Assembly (NCBI GenBank): GCA_036365145.1
Contig: JAEOAD010001942.1
Location: 1,798,001 to 1,862,000, forward strand
Reading direction: 5' to 3'
Source: Orientallactaga sibirica
Taxonomy: Eukaryota; Chordata; Mammalia; Rodentia; Dipodidae
DNA: 64,000 nucleotides
Shown here: in pieces, positions 33,841 through 44,099 of the stretch
Position numbering within the stretch: position 1 is the first letter of the stretch
Layout: each line of letters starts with the position of its first letter
Made by a program: the position numbers and the translations under genes
Notes under the pieces: generated by a model
Databases searched by the model: none
Seen by the model: only the letters and a program-made list of their open reading frames with translations
What the model was told of the DNA's origin: nothing

Positions 33841-34102
33841 TATATCTTGCATTTTTGGACTTTGCCATCCATTGAGAACCTAAGTCATCCTCTGGACACA
33901 TTTATCAACATAATTTGATTCTAAATAGTATCAAAAAAGTTTTTGTGACCTGTATAATTTATGTATAACCTCTATTATTATAAATTTAATAGGAACTGCA
34001 TCACTATCATGACCTTTTTCATCAGTGAAATAATAAAAGCTTTATTAGCAAAAAGAAAAGAAAAGAAAAATTTCTCCTGTAAACGAAACTGTAAGATGGT
34101 TT

Positions 34103-34318
34103 AAAAACTTTTTTTCTGACTTATTTTTATTTATTTATGAGAGACGGAGAGAGAGAGAGAGAGAGAGAATGGGCACACCAGGGCCTCTAGCCACTGCAAA
34201 CAAACTCCAGATGCATGTGCCACTATGTGCATCTGGCTTATGTGGGACTTGAAGAATCAAACCTGGGTCCTTAGGCTTTGCAGGCAAGTGCCTTAACCAC
34301 TAAGCTATCTCTCCAGCC
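34103..34318 (-). mobile_element. B2-related SINE type A
   Basis: Reverse copy with CTGTAAGATGGTTT repeated at 34089-34102 and 34319-34332. Confidence 0.95.
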
Positions 34319-34489
34319 CTGTAAGATGGTTTTATGAGGGGTGTTGTTTGGGTTGAGGGATGAGAGAGAAGTGCTAATATAAACTCAAGGCCATAAACAT
34401 TCTGGCCCTAAGTAAACATAATTTGTTGCTTTTCACATCCTTGTTTGAGATGTCTTTAGGAAAACGGGCACTGTCTCTGGAGGCAATAT

Positions 34490-34714
34490 TAATTTTTTCA
34501 ATTTATTTATTTATTTGTAATTTTTTAATGAGAGAGAGAGAGAGAATTGGTATGTCAGGGCCTCCAGCCACTGCAATCAAACTCCAGACACATGCACCAC
34601 CTTGTGTGCATGACTGACCTTGTGCGCCTGGCTTACCTGGGACCTGGATGGTTGAACATGGACCCTTAGGCTTCACAGGCAAGCACTTTAACCGCTAAGC
34701 CATCTCTTCAGCCT
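34490..34714 (-). mobile_element. B2-related SINE type C
   Basis: Reverse copy with the type C block (CACCTTGTGTGCATGACTGA). Confidence 0.88.
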
Positions 34715-34751
34715 GATTTTTTTTTTAATTTTTAAAAAATATTTCATTAAA

Positions 34752-34900
34752 AGCCAGGCGTGGTGGTGCATGCCTTTAATACCAGCACTTCAGGAGGCAC
34801 AGGTAGGAGGATCACTGTGAGTTCAAGGCCTAGTGAATTCCAGGTTAGCCTGGGCTAAAGTAAGACCCTACCTCAAAAAAAAAAAAAAAAAAAAAAAAAA
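34752..34900 (+). mobile_element. B1-like SINE
   Basis: Forward copy with a small deletion after TCAAGGCC and a long A tail. Confidence 0.9.
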
Positions 34901-35043
34901 AGCCCGGCATGGTGGTGCACGTCTTTAATCCCTGCACTTCGTAGGCAGAGATAGGAGGATCGCCGTGAGTTCGAGCCCACCCTGAGACTACAGAGTAAAT
35001 TCCAGGTCAGCTGGGCTAGAGAGAGACAAAAAAAAAAAAAAAA
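34901..35043 (+). mobile_element. B1-like SINE, tandem
   Basis: A second forward copy landed in the A tail of the previous B1. Confidence 0.9.
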
Positions 35044-35220
35044 CCCTCTTATTTATTTGAGAGAGAGAGAATGAGAATGGGCATGTCCAAGCCTCCTGCC
35101 ACTGCAAATGAACTCCAGACACATGAGCCACTTTGTGCATATGGCTTTACATGGGTATTGGGGCCTAAGTCTTTTGGTTTTGCCAGCAAGCAACTTAACT
35201 GCTAAGCCATGTCTCCAGCC
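35044..35220 (-). mobile_element. B2-related SINE type A
   Basis: Reverse copy abutting the B1 A tail. The tail region is short. Confidence 0.88.
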
Positions 35221-35238
35221 CAGCAATACTGATTTTAT

Positions 35239-35498
35239 TTATTTATTTATTTTTTATTTTTGGAGAGAGATACAGAGAGAGAGACAGAGAGGGAGAGGGA
35301 GACAGATAGAGATGGGTGTGCCAGCAGTCTCTCAGCTGCTGTGAATGAAATCCAGATGTGTGCGCCCCCTTGTGGTCAAGTGCAGCATTGTGCCCTTGTG
35401 TCGCTTTGCATCTGGCTAAACGTGGGACCTGGAGATTGGAACCAGGTTCTTAGGCTTAGCAGGCAGGCGCCTTGACCGCTAAGCCATCTCTCCAGCCC
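35239..35498 (-). mobile_element. B2-related SINE type B
   Basis: Reverse copy with a perfect 18-bp duplication CAGCAATACTGATTTTAT at 35221-35238 and 35499-35516. Confidence 0.96.
35362..35375 (-). promoter_or_regulatory. CTCF-motif-like site in SINE type B
   Basis: Complement of CCACAAGGGGGCGC, intact. Confidence 0.45.
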
Positions 35499-35671
35499 CA
35501 GCAATACTGATTTTATCTGCTGTGCTGAAGTTTCTGACTCCCAGCTAGATCCTGGAGTGAGGGACTTCTTTCCCTTCCTGTGTCCCCTTAGTTTTTATTT
35601 CTTTTTCAATCCTGTTTCACAAGTATCAATGGTGGTCTTGTCTTTGAAGCAATCCTTTAAAACTTCTTTTC

Positions 35672-35861
35672 TATTTTTATTTATTTATTGGGGGGGGGAG
35701 AGGAAGGAGAGGGAGATAATGGGCACTCCAGGGCCTTCAGCCAGTGCAAATGAACTCCAGACACATGTGTCTCTTTGTGCATCTGGTTTATGTGGGTTCT
35801 GGGGAATTGAACCTGGGTCCTTTGGCTTTGCAGGCAAGTGCCTTAACCGCTAAGTCATCTT
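35672..35861 (-). mobile_element. B2-related SINE type A, truncated
   Basis: Reverse copy that ends at TAAGTCATCTTA without CTCCAGCCC. Confidence 0.85.
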
Positions 35862-35892
35862 AGTAATCATTTAGAAGTAATCATTTTAACTA

Positions 35893-36045
35893 AATGATGT
35901 GTGGTGGCTCATACCTGTAATCCCAAAACTTCAAAGACTGAGGCAGAAGAATTGTTATGAGTTTGTGGCCATGTTGGACTACATAGTAAGTTCCAGGCCA
36001 ACTTGGGCTACAGTGTGTCTGTCTCCAAAAAAAGAAATGTAGATG
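35893..36045 (+). mobile_element. Old B1-like SINE
   Basis: Worn forward copy (ATGTGTGGTGGCTCATACCT). Confidence 0.75.
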
Positions 36046-36360
36046 TAAAGATTTTTTTTTTTTAAATAATAGCCCCTTGTTATTGACAAACATACAAATA
36101 CCTAGTATAAATATACATGTAATATATTTGTAATATATTACAATATATAAACATGCATTGGATATTTATATAATGCTCATGTTACATGGAATATTTATAT
36201 ATAGTTTTGAGGTTTCTAGTGATACTGAAGGTCATTATCAAGTTTCAGAAGGTTACAGGCTTTTGTGTCCTAGAACAAAGATTTGGACCAAGACACGTAG
36301 ATAGTAGTGACAGAATTTATTAAGGAAAGGTATACTTCCAAGGATGGAAGGGTAAGGGAT
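36046..36360. other. AT-rich stretch
   Basis: TATA-rich tract at about 36100-36200 with repeated AATATATT words. No gene or element recognised. Confidence 0.45.
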
Positions 36361-36374
36361 AAAGAGAAAGTTTT

Positions 36375-36587
36375 TTTAAAAAATATTTTAAAAATATTTT
36401 TTATTTATTTGTTAGAGAGAGAGAGAGAGAGAATGAATGGGCATGTCAGGGCCTCCAGCCACTGCAAATGAACTCCAGACACATGTGCCACCTTGTGCAT
36501 CTGGCTTATGTGGGTGTGGGGAATTGAACCTGAGTCCTTTGACTTTGCAGACAAGTGCCTTAACCATTAAGCAATCTCTCCAGCCCT
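36375..36587 (-). mobile_element. B2-related SINE type A
   Basis: Reverse copy with perfect duplication AAAGAGAAAGTTTT at 36361-36374 and 36588-36601. Confidence 0.95.
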
Positions 36588-36601
36588 AAAGAGAAAGTTT
36601 T

Positions 36602-36919
36602 AGCAGCTCACCAGTCCCACCGGCTATACAAAGAGCTGGGGATTTTATGTTACCCTAGTGAAGGCTTTTTGCCTCATTTGTACAGTACAGGCTTTTCCTG
36701 AGCATGCTCTATCTGATACATGTGGTTCTACATACAACTTCATGTGTCACGTGTCTCATTATCATCTTGAATCTCCACCTAGGGGTGTGAGCTTTAGAAT
36801 CATAATGAGCCGTAAGTCACTTTCAGGCATTCTGGAATGACGCTGCATATGTGCAGAGGTTGGGCGTGATAAGGGGTAAGGCTGTCCTTCCTCTTTGCCA
36901 AGTTGGTTCTTTTCATATG
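36602..36919. other. No recognisable feature
   Basis: Unique-looking sequence with one 60-codon frame of no known family. Confidence 0.45.
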
Positions 36920-36935
36920 CTAATTTTACTTTTTA

Positions 36936-37104
36936 TTTATTTATTTATTTATTTATTTTTTTTGTTTTTCGAGATAGGGTTTCACTCTAGTCCAGGCTGA
37001 CCTGGAATTCACTATGTAGTCTCAGGGTAGCCTTGAACTCATGGTGATCCTCCTACCTCTACCTCCTGAGTGCTGGGATTAAAGGCGTGTGCCACTATGC
37101 CCAG
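36936..37104 (-). mobile_element. B1-like SINE
   Basis: Reverse copy with (TTTA)n lead at a reused TAATTTT(T)A target. Confidence 0.92.
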
Positions 37105-37117
37105 CTAATTTTTATTT

Positions 37118-37325
37118 ATTTATTTATTTATTTATTTTATTTTATTTTATTATTATTATTATTATTATTATTTTTTTTTTTTGGTTTTTTGAGGTAGGGT
37201 CTCACTCTAGCTCAGGCTGACCTGGAATTCACTATGTAGTCTCAGGGTGGCCTTGAACTCATGATGACCCTCCTACCTCTGCCTCCCGAGTGCTGGGATT
37301 AAAGGTGTGTGCCACCACACCCAGC
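37118..37325 (-). mobile_element. B1-like SINE
   Basis: A second reverse copy at the same target, with (TTTA)n then (TTA)n lead. Confidence 0.92.
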
Positions 37326-37441
37326 TTAATTTTTAGTTTTTAAATTTTCATTTATTTATTTGCAGGTGTGTGTGTGTTGTGTGTGTGTGTGTATGGGTGT
37401 GCCAGGGCCTCTAACTGTTGCAAACAAATTCCAGATATGTG

Positions 37442-37704
37442 TATTATTATTATTATTTTTATTTTTAGAGATAGTAAGAGAGAAAGAAAGAGAAAGGCAG
37501 AGAGAGAGAGAGAGAGAGAATTGGCATGCCAGGGTCTTAGCCACTGCAATTAAACTCCAGATGCTTGTGCCACCTAGTGGGCACATGCGACCTTGCGCTT
37601 GCCTCACCTTTGTGTGTCTGGCTTATATGGGATCTGGAGAGTGGAACATAGATCCTTAGGCTTCGCAGGCAAGCACCTTAACTGCTAAGCCATTTCTATA
37701 GCCC
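37442..37704 (-). mobile_element. B2-related SINE type C
   Basis: Reverse copy with a (TTA)n lead and the block GTGCCACCTAGTGG, inside an older SINE. Confidence 0.88.
37567..37580 (-). promoter_or_regulatory. CTCF-motif-like site in SINE type C
   Basis: On the minus strand it reads CCACTAGGTGGCAC, a full match to the CTCF core consensus as I know it. No binding evidence. Confidence 0.5.
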
Positions 37705-37814
37705 ACATGTACTACTTTTTGCATCTAGTTTTATATGGGTACTAGGGAATCGAACCTAGGCCAACAGGCTTTGCAAGTATGTTCCTTCAACAATTGAGCC
37801 ATTCTCCAGTCCTG

Positions 37815-38158
37815 TCATATGTTAATTTTGTAAGGCTTTGCTGGAGACCTTCCAGACCTCGTTCTCAGCCCTGCTGACCTGCCTCAGTAGTGATCGAACT
37901 TCACATATGTTAGGCTAGTGCTCTACCATTAACTACCACCCCGCCCTAACGTATGATTGTCTTCACAAAGTCATATTCTGTTTAATTGTGGCAGTAGTAG
38001 GAAAATATAGGGCAGGTTTCCTGTGTTTCTTCCCTACTTCCCAGATACTGGTGTACCTGGTACGACTTTAATTTTATTTTGTCTTATAAACAACCTTGTG
38101 AGTTCACTATTGTGTGGATGAAGAGACTCAGGTTCCAAAATCTAAAAGTTTACTGTTA
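37815..38158. other. No recognisable feature
   Basis: Unique-looking sequence containing a worn ID-like scrap (TCGAACTTCACATATGTTAG). Confidence 0.4.
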
Positions 38159-38173
38159 CTATTATAAATTCTT

Positions 38174-38371
38174 TTTTAAAATGTTTTATTTGTTTATTTA
38201 TTTATTTGAGAGAGAGAGAGAATGGGTGCTCCAGTGCCTCTAGGCACTGCAAAGAACTCCAGACACATGCACCACCTTGTATATCTGGCTTATGTGGGTC
38301 CTAGGGAATCAAACCTGGGTCATTAGGTTTCACAGGCAAGGGTCTTAATCACTAAGCCATCTCCTCCATCC
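38174..38371 (-). mobile_element. B2-related SINE type A
   Basis: Reverse copy with perfect duplication CTATTATAAATTCTT at 38159-38173 and 38372-38386. Confidence 0.95.
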
Positions 38372-38386
38372 CTATTATAAATTCTT

Positions 38387-39030
38387 GTGAGACTTTTTTT
38401 TTTTTTTTTCTTGGAATAGCATAAGAATTCAGTTTCCTGACACAGACCAGGTTTCCTCTGGCCTGGAATTCTTGGCTTGCGTGGTCGGAACAGTTCTCAC
38501 ATCTGGAGGGAGGACTACTTGTTTTCCGGACTTCTCAGCCAGGTCTATGGGAACAGTGGTGCCGCAGGGAAGTATGCACTTCCTTCACGCTTCTCAGTAG
38601 CTGCTACTCATAAAATTTAATCAGAACCCTTCAGCTTTTCGCGCAGAGGATTCTGGGCCCTCGGGGAAGGAGACTCACTCTGTGCTTTGCTGGCCATTGA
38701 TCCAGCAGGCTTAGAACTTTCTAGATGGTTACCACAAGACTAATGACACTCTCTAAGGATATCAGAAAACTGAAGTGAGGCTAGCACTATCACCTCCCCT
38801 CCCTGGCTCAAAGCAGGTCTGGGATTTTGGAATCCTTATGTGTTATTGTAGTTGACCAAGCCCTACCATACCAGGGCTGAGGGGACGGGAATGGTACCTC
38901 CTCCTAGCTTATGCTAAGCTCCTACATCCCATGCCATTCATGCCCTCCCTCTCAGTGAAAGGGCCTCCAAATCTCCTTCTTACCTTACTCAGGGTTCTAA
39001 AGCCACTTTGGATCCCATTATTCTCCCCTG
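38387..39030. other. No recognisable feature
   Basis: Unique-looking sequence after a T run. No coding signal. Confidence 0.45.
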
Positions 39031-39052
39031 GCATTAAATAAAAAGCTTGGGG

Positions 39053-39240
39053 GTGGGGCTGGAGAGATGGCTTAGCACTTAAGGCACTTGCCTGCAAAGA
39101 AGAACGACCTAGGTTCAATTCCCCAGGGTCCACTTAGGCCAGATGCGCAAGGTGGCACATGTGCCTGGAGTTCGTTTGCAGTGGCTAGAGGTCCTGGTGT
39201 GCTCATTATTTATTTTTCTCTCTCTCCCCTTCCCCATCCC

Positions 39241-39305
<65 letters not shown>
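39053..39305 (+). mobile_element. B2-related SINE type A with (TC)n(TG)n
   Basis: Forward copy whose CT tract grades into a (GT)n run (about 39267-39306). Flanks TAAATAAAAAGCTTGGG and TAAATAAAGGCTTGGG. Confidence 0.92.
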
Positions 39306-39310
<5 letters not shown>

Positions 39311-39320
39311 AAAGGCTTGG

Positions 39321-40009
39321 GTCCAAGAACTTGTCTATCTCCAGTTTTCTGTTTTCTAACCTGAACCTGACAAGGATGGGGCAGAACCAGGGGCTGGGAA
39401 GGGAAGACAGACTCACCTATTCTCTGTGTTTGATATATTTACCTGGGAGAACTGTGGGGGCTGCCAGTCTGAGGGGATGTAAGTCTAGGACTTTAGGGGC
39501 CATCTTGTGTTTGACTCTCTATGTGGCCCCCACTTCCATCAGATGTGAATATCTGAGAGAAGGAGCTCATGAGCTTGGCTTGGGTGGAGGAGTCCAATGC
39601 CAGTGAAGAGGGCATGATCCGGAGTCCATCTCGTGTTTCCACCCATTAATTTATTCATTCATCCCACAAGCTTGCACGGAACACCTGCCATATGCCTGAC
39701 ATAAGGCCGGGAGGTGAATAACCAGACCCGGGCTGGCTGGGATTCTTTAGCCCAGTGGGACTGAGAGATGTGTAACCAAATACAAGGCCCTGCAATGCAC
39801 CTGTTATGTGAACAAAACTCCCGAGAAGCCAAGTAGAGAGTTGACGCTAGACAGGACTGCGAAAGATGTGTAAGATGTCAGGGAGATGAGAGAGGGTCCT
39901 CCAGGCACTGGACACAGCCAGGTTACGTGGTGGGTGCACGCTGCTCTGCTGCACGTCATGGGGGAAGAAATAGCAAAACTCACTTACTGGGAGGCATGTA
40001 CTGTGGACT
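39321..40009. other. No recognisable feature
   Basis: About 0.7 kb of unique-looking sequence. The 91-codon plus frame at 39331-39606 has no recognised domain. Confidence 0.45.
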
Positions 40010-40023
40010 AGAACCTACTCTTT

Positions 40024-40129
40024 CCTGTCTTCCTTCCTTCCTTCCTTCCTTCCTTCCTTCCTTCCTTCCTTCCTTCCTTCCTTCCTTCCTTCCCTCCCTC
40101 CCTCCCTCCCTTCTTCCCTCTTTCCCTCT

Positions 40130-40174
<45 letters not shown>

Positions 40175-40340
40175 TGTTTTCTTGGCTTTGTTTTTGTTTT
40201 TTTGAGGTAGGGTTTCACTCTAGCCTAGGCTGACCTGAAATTCACTATGTAGTCTCAGGCTGACCTTAAACTCACAGTGATCCTCCTACCTCTCTACCTC
40301 TTGAGTGCTGGGATTAAAGGCATGTGCCACCACACCAGGC
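40024..40340 (-). mobile_element. B1-like SINE with a giant pyrimidine tail
   Basis: A reverse B1 (about 40190-40340) whose A tail has become (TTCC)n, (TCCC)n and (TTTC)n. AGAACCTACTCTTT at 40010-40023 and AGAACCCACTCTTT at 40341-40354 enclose the whole, showing that the microsatellite is part of the insertion. Confidence 0.92.
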
Positions 40341-40354
40341 AGAACCCACTCTTT

Positions 40355-40892
40355 TTGCGTGCATTTGTATGTGGGTGCACATACACGTGTAAACGTGTGT
40401 GGAGGCCAGAGGTCATCAGTGTTTTCCTTGATTGCTTTCTACTGTATTCATTTATTTACTTATTTTTGTGGTTTTCTAAAAAATTTATTTTGTGTGTGAG
40501 AGAGAGCTAGAGAATGGGTGGGCCAGGGCCTTCGGCCACTGCAAACTAACTCTAGACACAAGGTGTGCCCCCTTGTGCCCATGTGCAACATTGTGCACTT
40601 GTGTCGCTGTGTGTCTGGCTACGTGGGACCTGGAGATTCCAACATAAGTTCTTAGGCTTCGCAGCAAGTGCCTTAACCACTAAGCCATCTCTTCAGCCCA
40701 TCTGTATTTATTGAAATAAGGTCTCTCGCTGTTTGGCTAGCCAGCTTGCCTCAGGGATCCACCTGTCTCTACCTCTCAAGCACTAGGATTCCAGGCTTGC
40801 TCCACGACACCCAGCATTGATGTGATGAAGATCCAAACTCATGTTTTCATAATTGAATGGCAAGCACTTTACTGCCTGGGCCATCTCCCCAG
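40355..40892 (-). mobile_element. Old B3-like SINE, interrupted
   Basis: Reverse element from a GTGTGGAGGCCAGAGGTCAT start to GGGCCATCTCCCCAGTA, split by a type C SINE. Confidence 0.65.
40448..40699 (-). mobile_element. B2-related SINE type B/C intermediate
   Basis: Reverse copy with GTGCCCCCTTGTGC (40565-40578), a degraded CTCF-like site, and a type C-like block after it. Confidence 0.85.
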
Positions 40893-40894
40893 TA

Positions 40895-40977
40895 CTTCCC
40901 CTTTCCTGAGACAAGATCTCACTGTGTAGTCCAGGCTGGCCTTAAACTCTAAATCTTCCTGCCTCTACAGATGTACT
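40895..40977 (-). mobile_element. B1-like SINE fragment
   Basis: CTGAGACAAGATCTCACTGT then CCAGGCTGGCCTT in reverse orientation. Confidence 0.65.
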
Positions 40978-41110
40978 AACAGACTACACTCTTCCCTTAC
41001 TCATTCCACACACGCATATTGAGTTTCTGTTCTGTGAAGGCATCGTTTTAAATACCAGGGACTCTGCAATGAACATATCGGGGGGAAAACATAGGGGAAA
41101 GTCTGTCTTT

Positions 41111-41267
41111 GGGGCTGGAGAGATGGCTCAGTGCTTAAGGCGCTTGTCTGTAAAGCCTGAGGACCCGAGTTTGATTCCCCAGGACCCACGTAAAGCCAGA
41201 TACACAAAGCGGCACGTGTGTCTGGAGTTTGTTTGCAGTGGCTGGAGGCCCTGGAGCACCAAAATAA
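41111..41267 (+). mobile_element. B2-related SINE type A, 3'-truncated
   Basis: Forward copy that stops at GGAGGCCCTGGAGCAC. ERV-like pol begins at once, so the junction is a deletion or rearrangement. Confidence 0.85.
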
Positions 41268-41530
41268 GGAAATGAGGGTGGCAGTGAACACCAATAAAAT
41301 CCACGGAGCTGGATTATCTGTCAAATTGTTGGGCATTGTCTGATAAGGCAAGACAAACACATGCCTGAGGCTGTTATGGACAAAGTACAGGCATACAGTT
41401 GTAGGCATTTTGGTTTGCTGGGGGACTGGCATACCTTCATACCCCATTTAGCTCAGACTGCATGGTCTTTATACCACCTGACAAAGAAGGGGGAAACTTG
41501 GGCTTGGACCCAGGACATAGAGGCTGCATT
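41268..41530 (+). pseudogene. ERV-L-like pol: reverse transcriptase end and connection
   Basis: The stretch around 41290-41345 reads as the reverse transcriptase thumb start (K-I-H-G-A-G then V-K-L-L-G). Near 41470 it enters the L-T-K-K-G region before RNase H. At least one frame change lies near 41345-41400. Confidence 0.7.
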
Positions 41531-42290
41531 CTAGGTGGCCAAATGCTTGGTGGTCCAGGCACAAACTTTAATAGGAGTAGACCCACATGCCTGCTTTCAG
41601 CTGAGTGTTCATGTAACCCCAGAAAGGCATAGCTGGGGGCTCTGGCAGTCCCAAGGGAGGAAACGAGTCCCTACAGGGTTCTGGTCCCAACTGTGGAAGG
41701 TTGCTGAAGAACAGTATTCCCCTAGAGAGAAGCAACTGGCTACTGCTTACATGGCCTTACTATGCCACAGAACATATTACCAAGCATCCCATTACAGGTG
41801 CAAACTCCCCATCCAAATTAGGGTTGTGTCTAAACTTGGACAACTAAACCTTGTTTTGAAGTTGCACAACCCCTCCCACCTTGATTAAGTTGGGTACTTA
41901 AATCAATAGGCATGTTTTTCCTCCAGCCTGCTGTTCCAAGAGTTACAGGCAGTATTTGGACCCGTGACATATGCCACTAAGGATGGATGACATGCCTCCT
42001 GAAGAATCACAGGTCCCAAGCCCATACGTGGAGGGTTTGGAAACCCCTCCCCAGAAGGCCTGGTGTAGGGAAGGTTCCTGTAAAAAAAGAACCCATCCAC
42101 TTGGGGAAGGGCCAGTCGCTCTTCATCCTTCTACAGAAACATTTTGATATGAGACGGGACAAGGACAGTCCAGTCAATAGGCTGTTATAGATTGTCTGGC
42201 TCATACTCACACAGGAAGATGCTCCAGCCACAGATAGCTGGGCCATACATCGTGGTTTGGTTCTGTGGTTGTCCTAAAGGGATTCCCAGG
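41531..42290 (+). pseudogene. ERV-L-like pol: RNase H region
   Basis: An open frame at 41535-41888 contains W-G-L-W-Q, G-F-W-S-Q and a Y-S-x-x-E-K-Q-L pattern, typical of the ERV-L connection/RNase H segment and unlike gammaretroviral pol. After 41890 the frame is broken. A T-D-S-W-A motif at about 42232-42246 marks the RNase H core. Confidence 0.75.
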
Positions 42291-42336
42291 AATGGGAGGT
42301 AGGGAGATAACCCTTGAGGAAAAGATACATGTCAGG

Positions 42337-42549
42337 GATTGGAGAGATGGCTCAGTGGTTAAAGCATTTGCCTGTAAAGCCTAATGACCTGGCTTTGATT
42401 CCCCAGTAACTACATGAAGCCAGATGTACAAAGTGGCACGTGCATCTGGAGTTTGTTTACAGTAGCTAGAGGACCTAGCATGCTCATATTTTTCCCCTCT
42501 CCTCTCTCTCTATTCCTCTGCTTGCAAATAAATACAAAAATATTTTTAA
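42337..42549 (+). mobile_element. B2-related SINE type A in pol
   Basis: Forward copy with AAAGATACATGTCAGG (42321-42336) and AAAGATATGTGGCAGG (42550-42565) flanks. Confidence 0.93.
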
Positions 42550-42705
42550 AAAGATATGTGGCAGGAATTTTGGGAGATAGGTCCCTGGACACAGCCTCCC
42601 ATTTATCATGTTTCAGGGCACAAACCCCAGCTGTCCCCTGGTAATGGTATGGCATATGCTCTGGCACAGGGGTGGGCTGTAGGTATTCAACCCCCAAGTA
42701 ATACA
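42550..42705 (+). pseudogene. ERV-L-like pol: end of RNase H
   Basis: Open stretch with D-M-W-Q-E-F-W, a Y-H-V-S-G-H motif and A-L-A-Q, matching the last part of ERV-L RNase H just ahead of integrase. Confidence 0.72.
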
Positions 42706-42881
42706 GGACCCTTTAATCTAAGCATTCGGGAGGCAGAAGTAGGAGAATTGCTGTGAGTTTGAGGCCAGCCTGAGACTACATAGTGAATTCCAGGTCAGCC
42801 TGGACTAGAGTGAGACCCTACCTTGCCCACTTGAAAAAAAAGAAAAAGAAAAATAAATCAAAAAGAAGAAGAAGAAAAAAC
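42706..42881 (+). mobile_element. B1-like SINE in pol
   Basis: Forward copy missing its first bases, with an A/GAA-rich tail. Confidence 0.88.
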
Positions 42882-42972
42882 TTGGACATGCTACATGCTG
42901 GAATTAAGACACTGCAACATTTCTCTCCGTCTGTCTCTCTTCCATCTTTCTTTGCCTGAAAATAAAAAGGGG

Positions 42973-43192
42973 GAGGGCTGGAGAGATTGATTAGTGGTTA
43001 AGGCACTTGCCTATAGAGACTAACATCCTGGGTCCAATTCTCCAGTCCCTACATAAAGCCAGATGCACAATGTGGCACATGCATTTGGAGTCCATTTGTA
43101 GCGGCTGGAGGTCCTGGTGCACCCATTCTCTCTGTCTGTCTCTCTTCTATCTCTCTGTACATGCAGATAACTAAATAAAAATCTTTTTAAAG
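42973..43192 (+). mobile_element. B2-related SINE type A in pol
   Basis: Forward copy (GGGCTGGAGAGATTGATTAG). A short CT-rich scrap of another SINE tail precedes it at about 42920-42970. Confidence 0.9.
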
Positions 43193-43745
43193 AAAGACTC
43201 TGTGACATGATACACAGTGATGGGTCCTGCAGCTGAGCGCAGGACGCACGGTTAGCTGTGCAACAACGTCCCTGGTGTGCAGAGCACAGGCGGCCCTGCC
43301 GGGGACACACTGTGACCCTAGACATGTGAAACGAGCTCTGGAACCCCTCTCGCCTGTCAGGTGGACCATGTCGGTCCCCTACCCTCCACTATTGGTCTGA
43401 AGTATCTCTTTCCAGCAGTAGATATGCAACCACTGGGTTGGGAGTTGCTTATCCCATTGCTGACCCGTCTCAGTCTACAGCCAGCCGGGCCTCACAGCAA
43501 CTGGTGTCCCATTTTGAGATGCCTATGGAGAGCCAAAGTGACCGAGGCTCAGCCTTTGTTGGGCAGGACGCCAAACCTTAGGCCAAGAAACAAGGCATAC
43601 AATGAATGTTGCATGTGCCCTACAGGGCCCAGGTGGTGGGTATGATCGAAAGTTTCAATGGTCTCTTGAGAATGAAAGAAACTATGTACTCTGGTGTCCA
43701 CAGGACGAGGTTGGCAGAAAATATTACCCATGTATAGTTACTAAA
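43193..43745 (+). pseudogene. ERV-L-like pol: integrase
   Basis: The zinc-binding end is worn. The core begins V-D-H-V-G-P-L-P at about 43361. Candidate catalytic acids are Asp at 43421-43423, Asp at 43540-43542 and Glu at 43648-43650. The last two are in one frame with exactly 35 residues between them, the retroviral D-D-35-E spacing. The first Asp is in another frame, about 40 codons upstream, so roughly 20 codons and the frame have been lost. A stop lies between the last two acids. Inactive. Confidence 0.78.
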
Positions 43746-43821
43746 TGAATAACCTTGAAAAGATGAAAAAAAGTCCCATGGATAGGATATTATTGGGGAG
43801 TATCTGTCAGGTTTTTTTTCC

Positions 43822-44070
43822 AGATTTTTTTTTTTTTTTGAAGAGAGACATAGAGAGACAGAGAGAGAGGGAGAGAAAGACAGATAGAGAATGGGTGTGC
43901 CAGCAGCCTCTCAGCCTCTGTAAACAAACTCCAGATGTGTGCGCCCCCTTGTGGGCAAGTGCGGCATTGCGCCCTTGCATCACTGGCTAAACGTGGGACC
44001 TGGAGATTGGAACCTGCGTTCTTAGGCTTAGCAGGCAGGCACCTTAACTGCTAAGCCATCTCTCCAGCCC
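43822..44070 (-). mobile_element. B2-related SINE type B in the provirus
   Basis: Reverse copy with TCAGGTTTTTTTT / CCAGGCTTTTTTT flanks. Confidence 0.92.
43941..43954 (-). promoter_or_regulatory. CTCF-motif-like site in SINE type B
   Basis: Complement of CCACAAGGGGGCGC, intact, inside the provirus. Confidence 0.45.
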
Positions 44071-44099
44071 CAGGCTTTTTTTAAAAAAAACCAACTGGG

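Larger units (their letters stand above)
30363..34068 (+). pseudogene. Vps35: Processed pseudogene of Vps35 (retromer subunit)
   Basis: The parent gene encodes the alpha-solenoid scaffold of the retromer cargo-sorting complex, about 796 residues. The copy starts at an ATG at 30422 ([12 protein letters not shown]) and ends at TAA 33118-33120 after ESPESEG. It has no introns, and a 3' UTR runs to a short A-rich tail at about 34050. Recognisable stretches include [32 protein letters not shown] and [18 protein letters not shown]. Breaks: a deletion near 30725 where about 17 codons are lost, frame changes across 30422-31412, a Tyr-to-stop change at 31803-31805, and small deletions before 32500. 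Flanks ATTTCTCTT and ATTTCTCCT suggest a target duplication. Three SINEs sit inside. It cannot make the full protein. Confidence 0.95.
37340..37814 (-). mobile_element. B2-related SINE type A, interrupted
   Basis: Old reverse copy with a (TG)n in place of the purine tract. It is split at about 37441/37705 by a type C SINE. Confidence 0.82.

Noticed and set aside
43020..43325. 101-codon minus-strand frame in the provirus
   Set aside because: It is antisense to pol and a SINE. Type A and B SINEs give similar reverse frames throughout the window.
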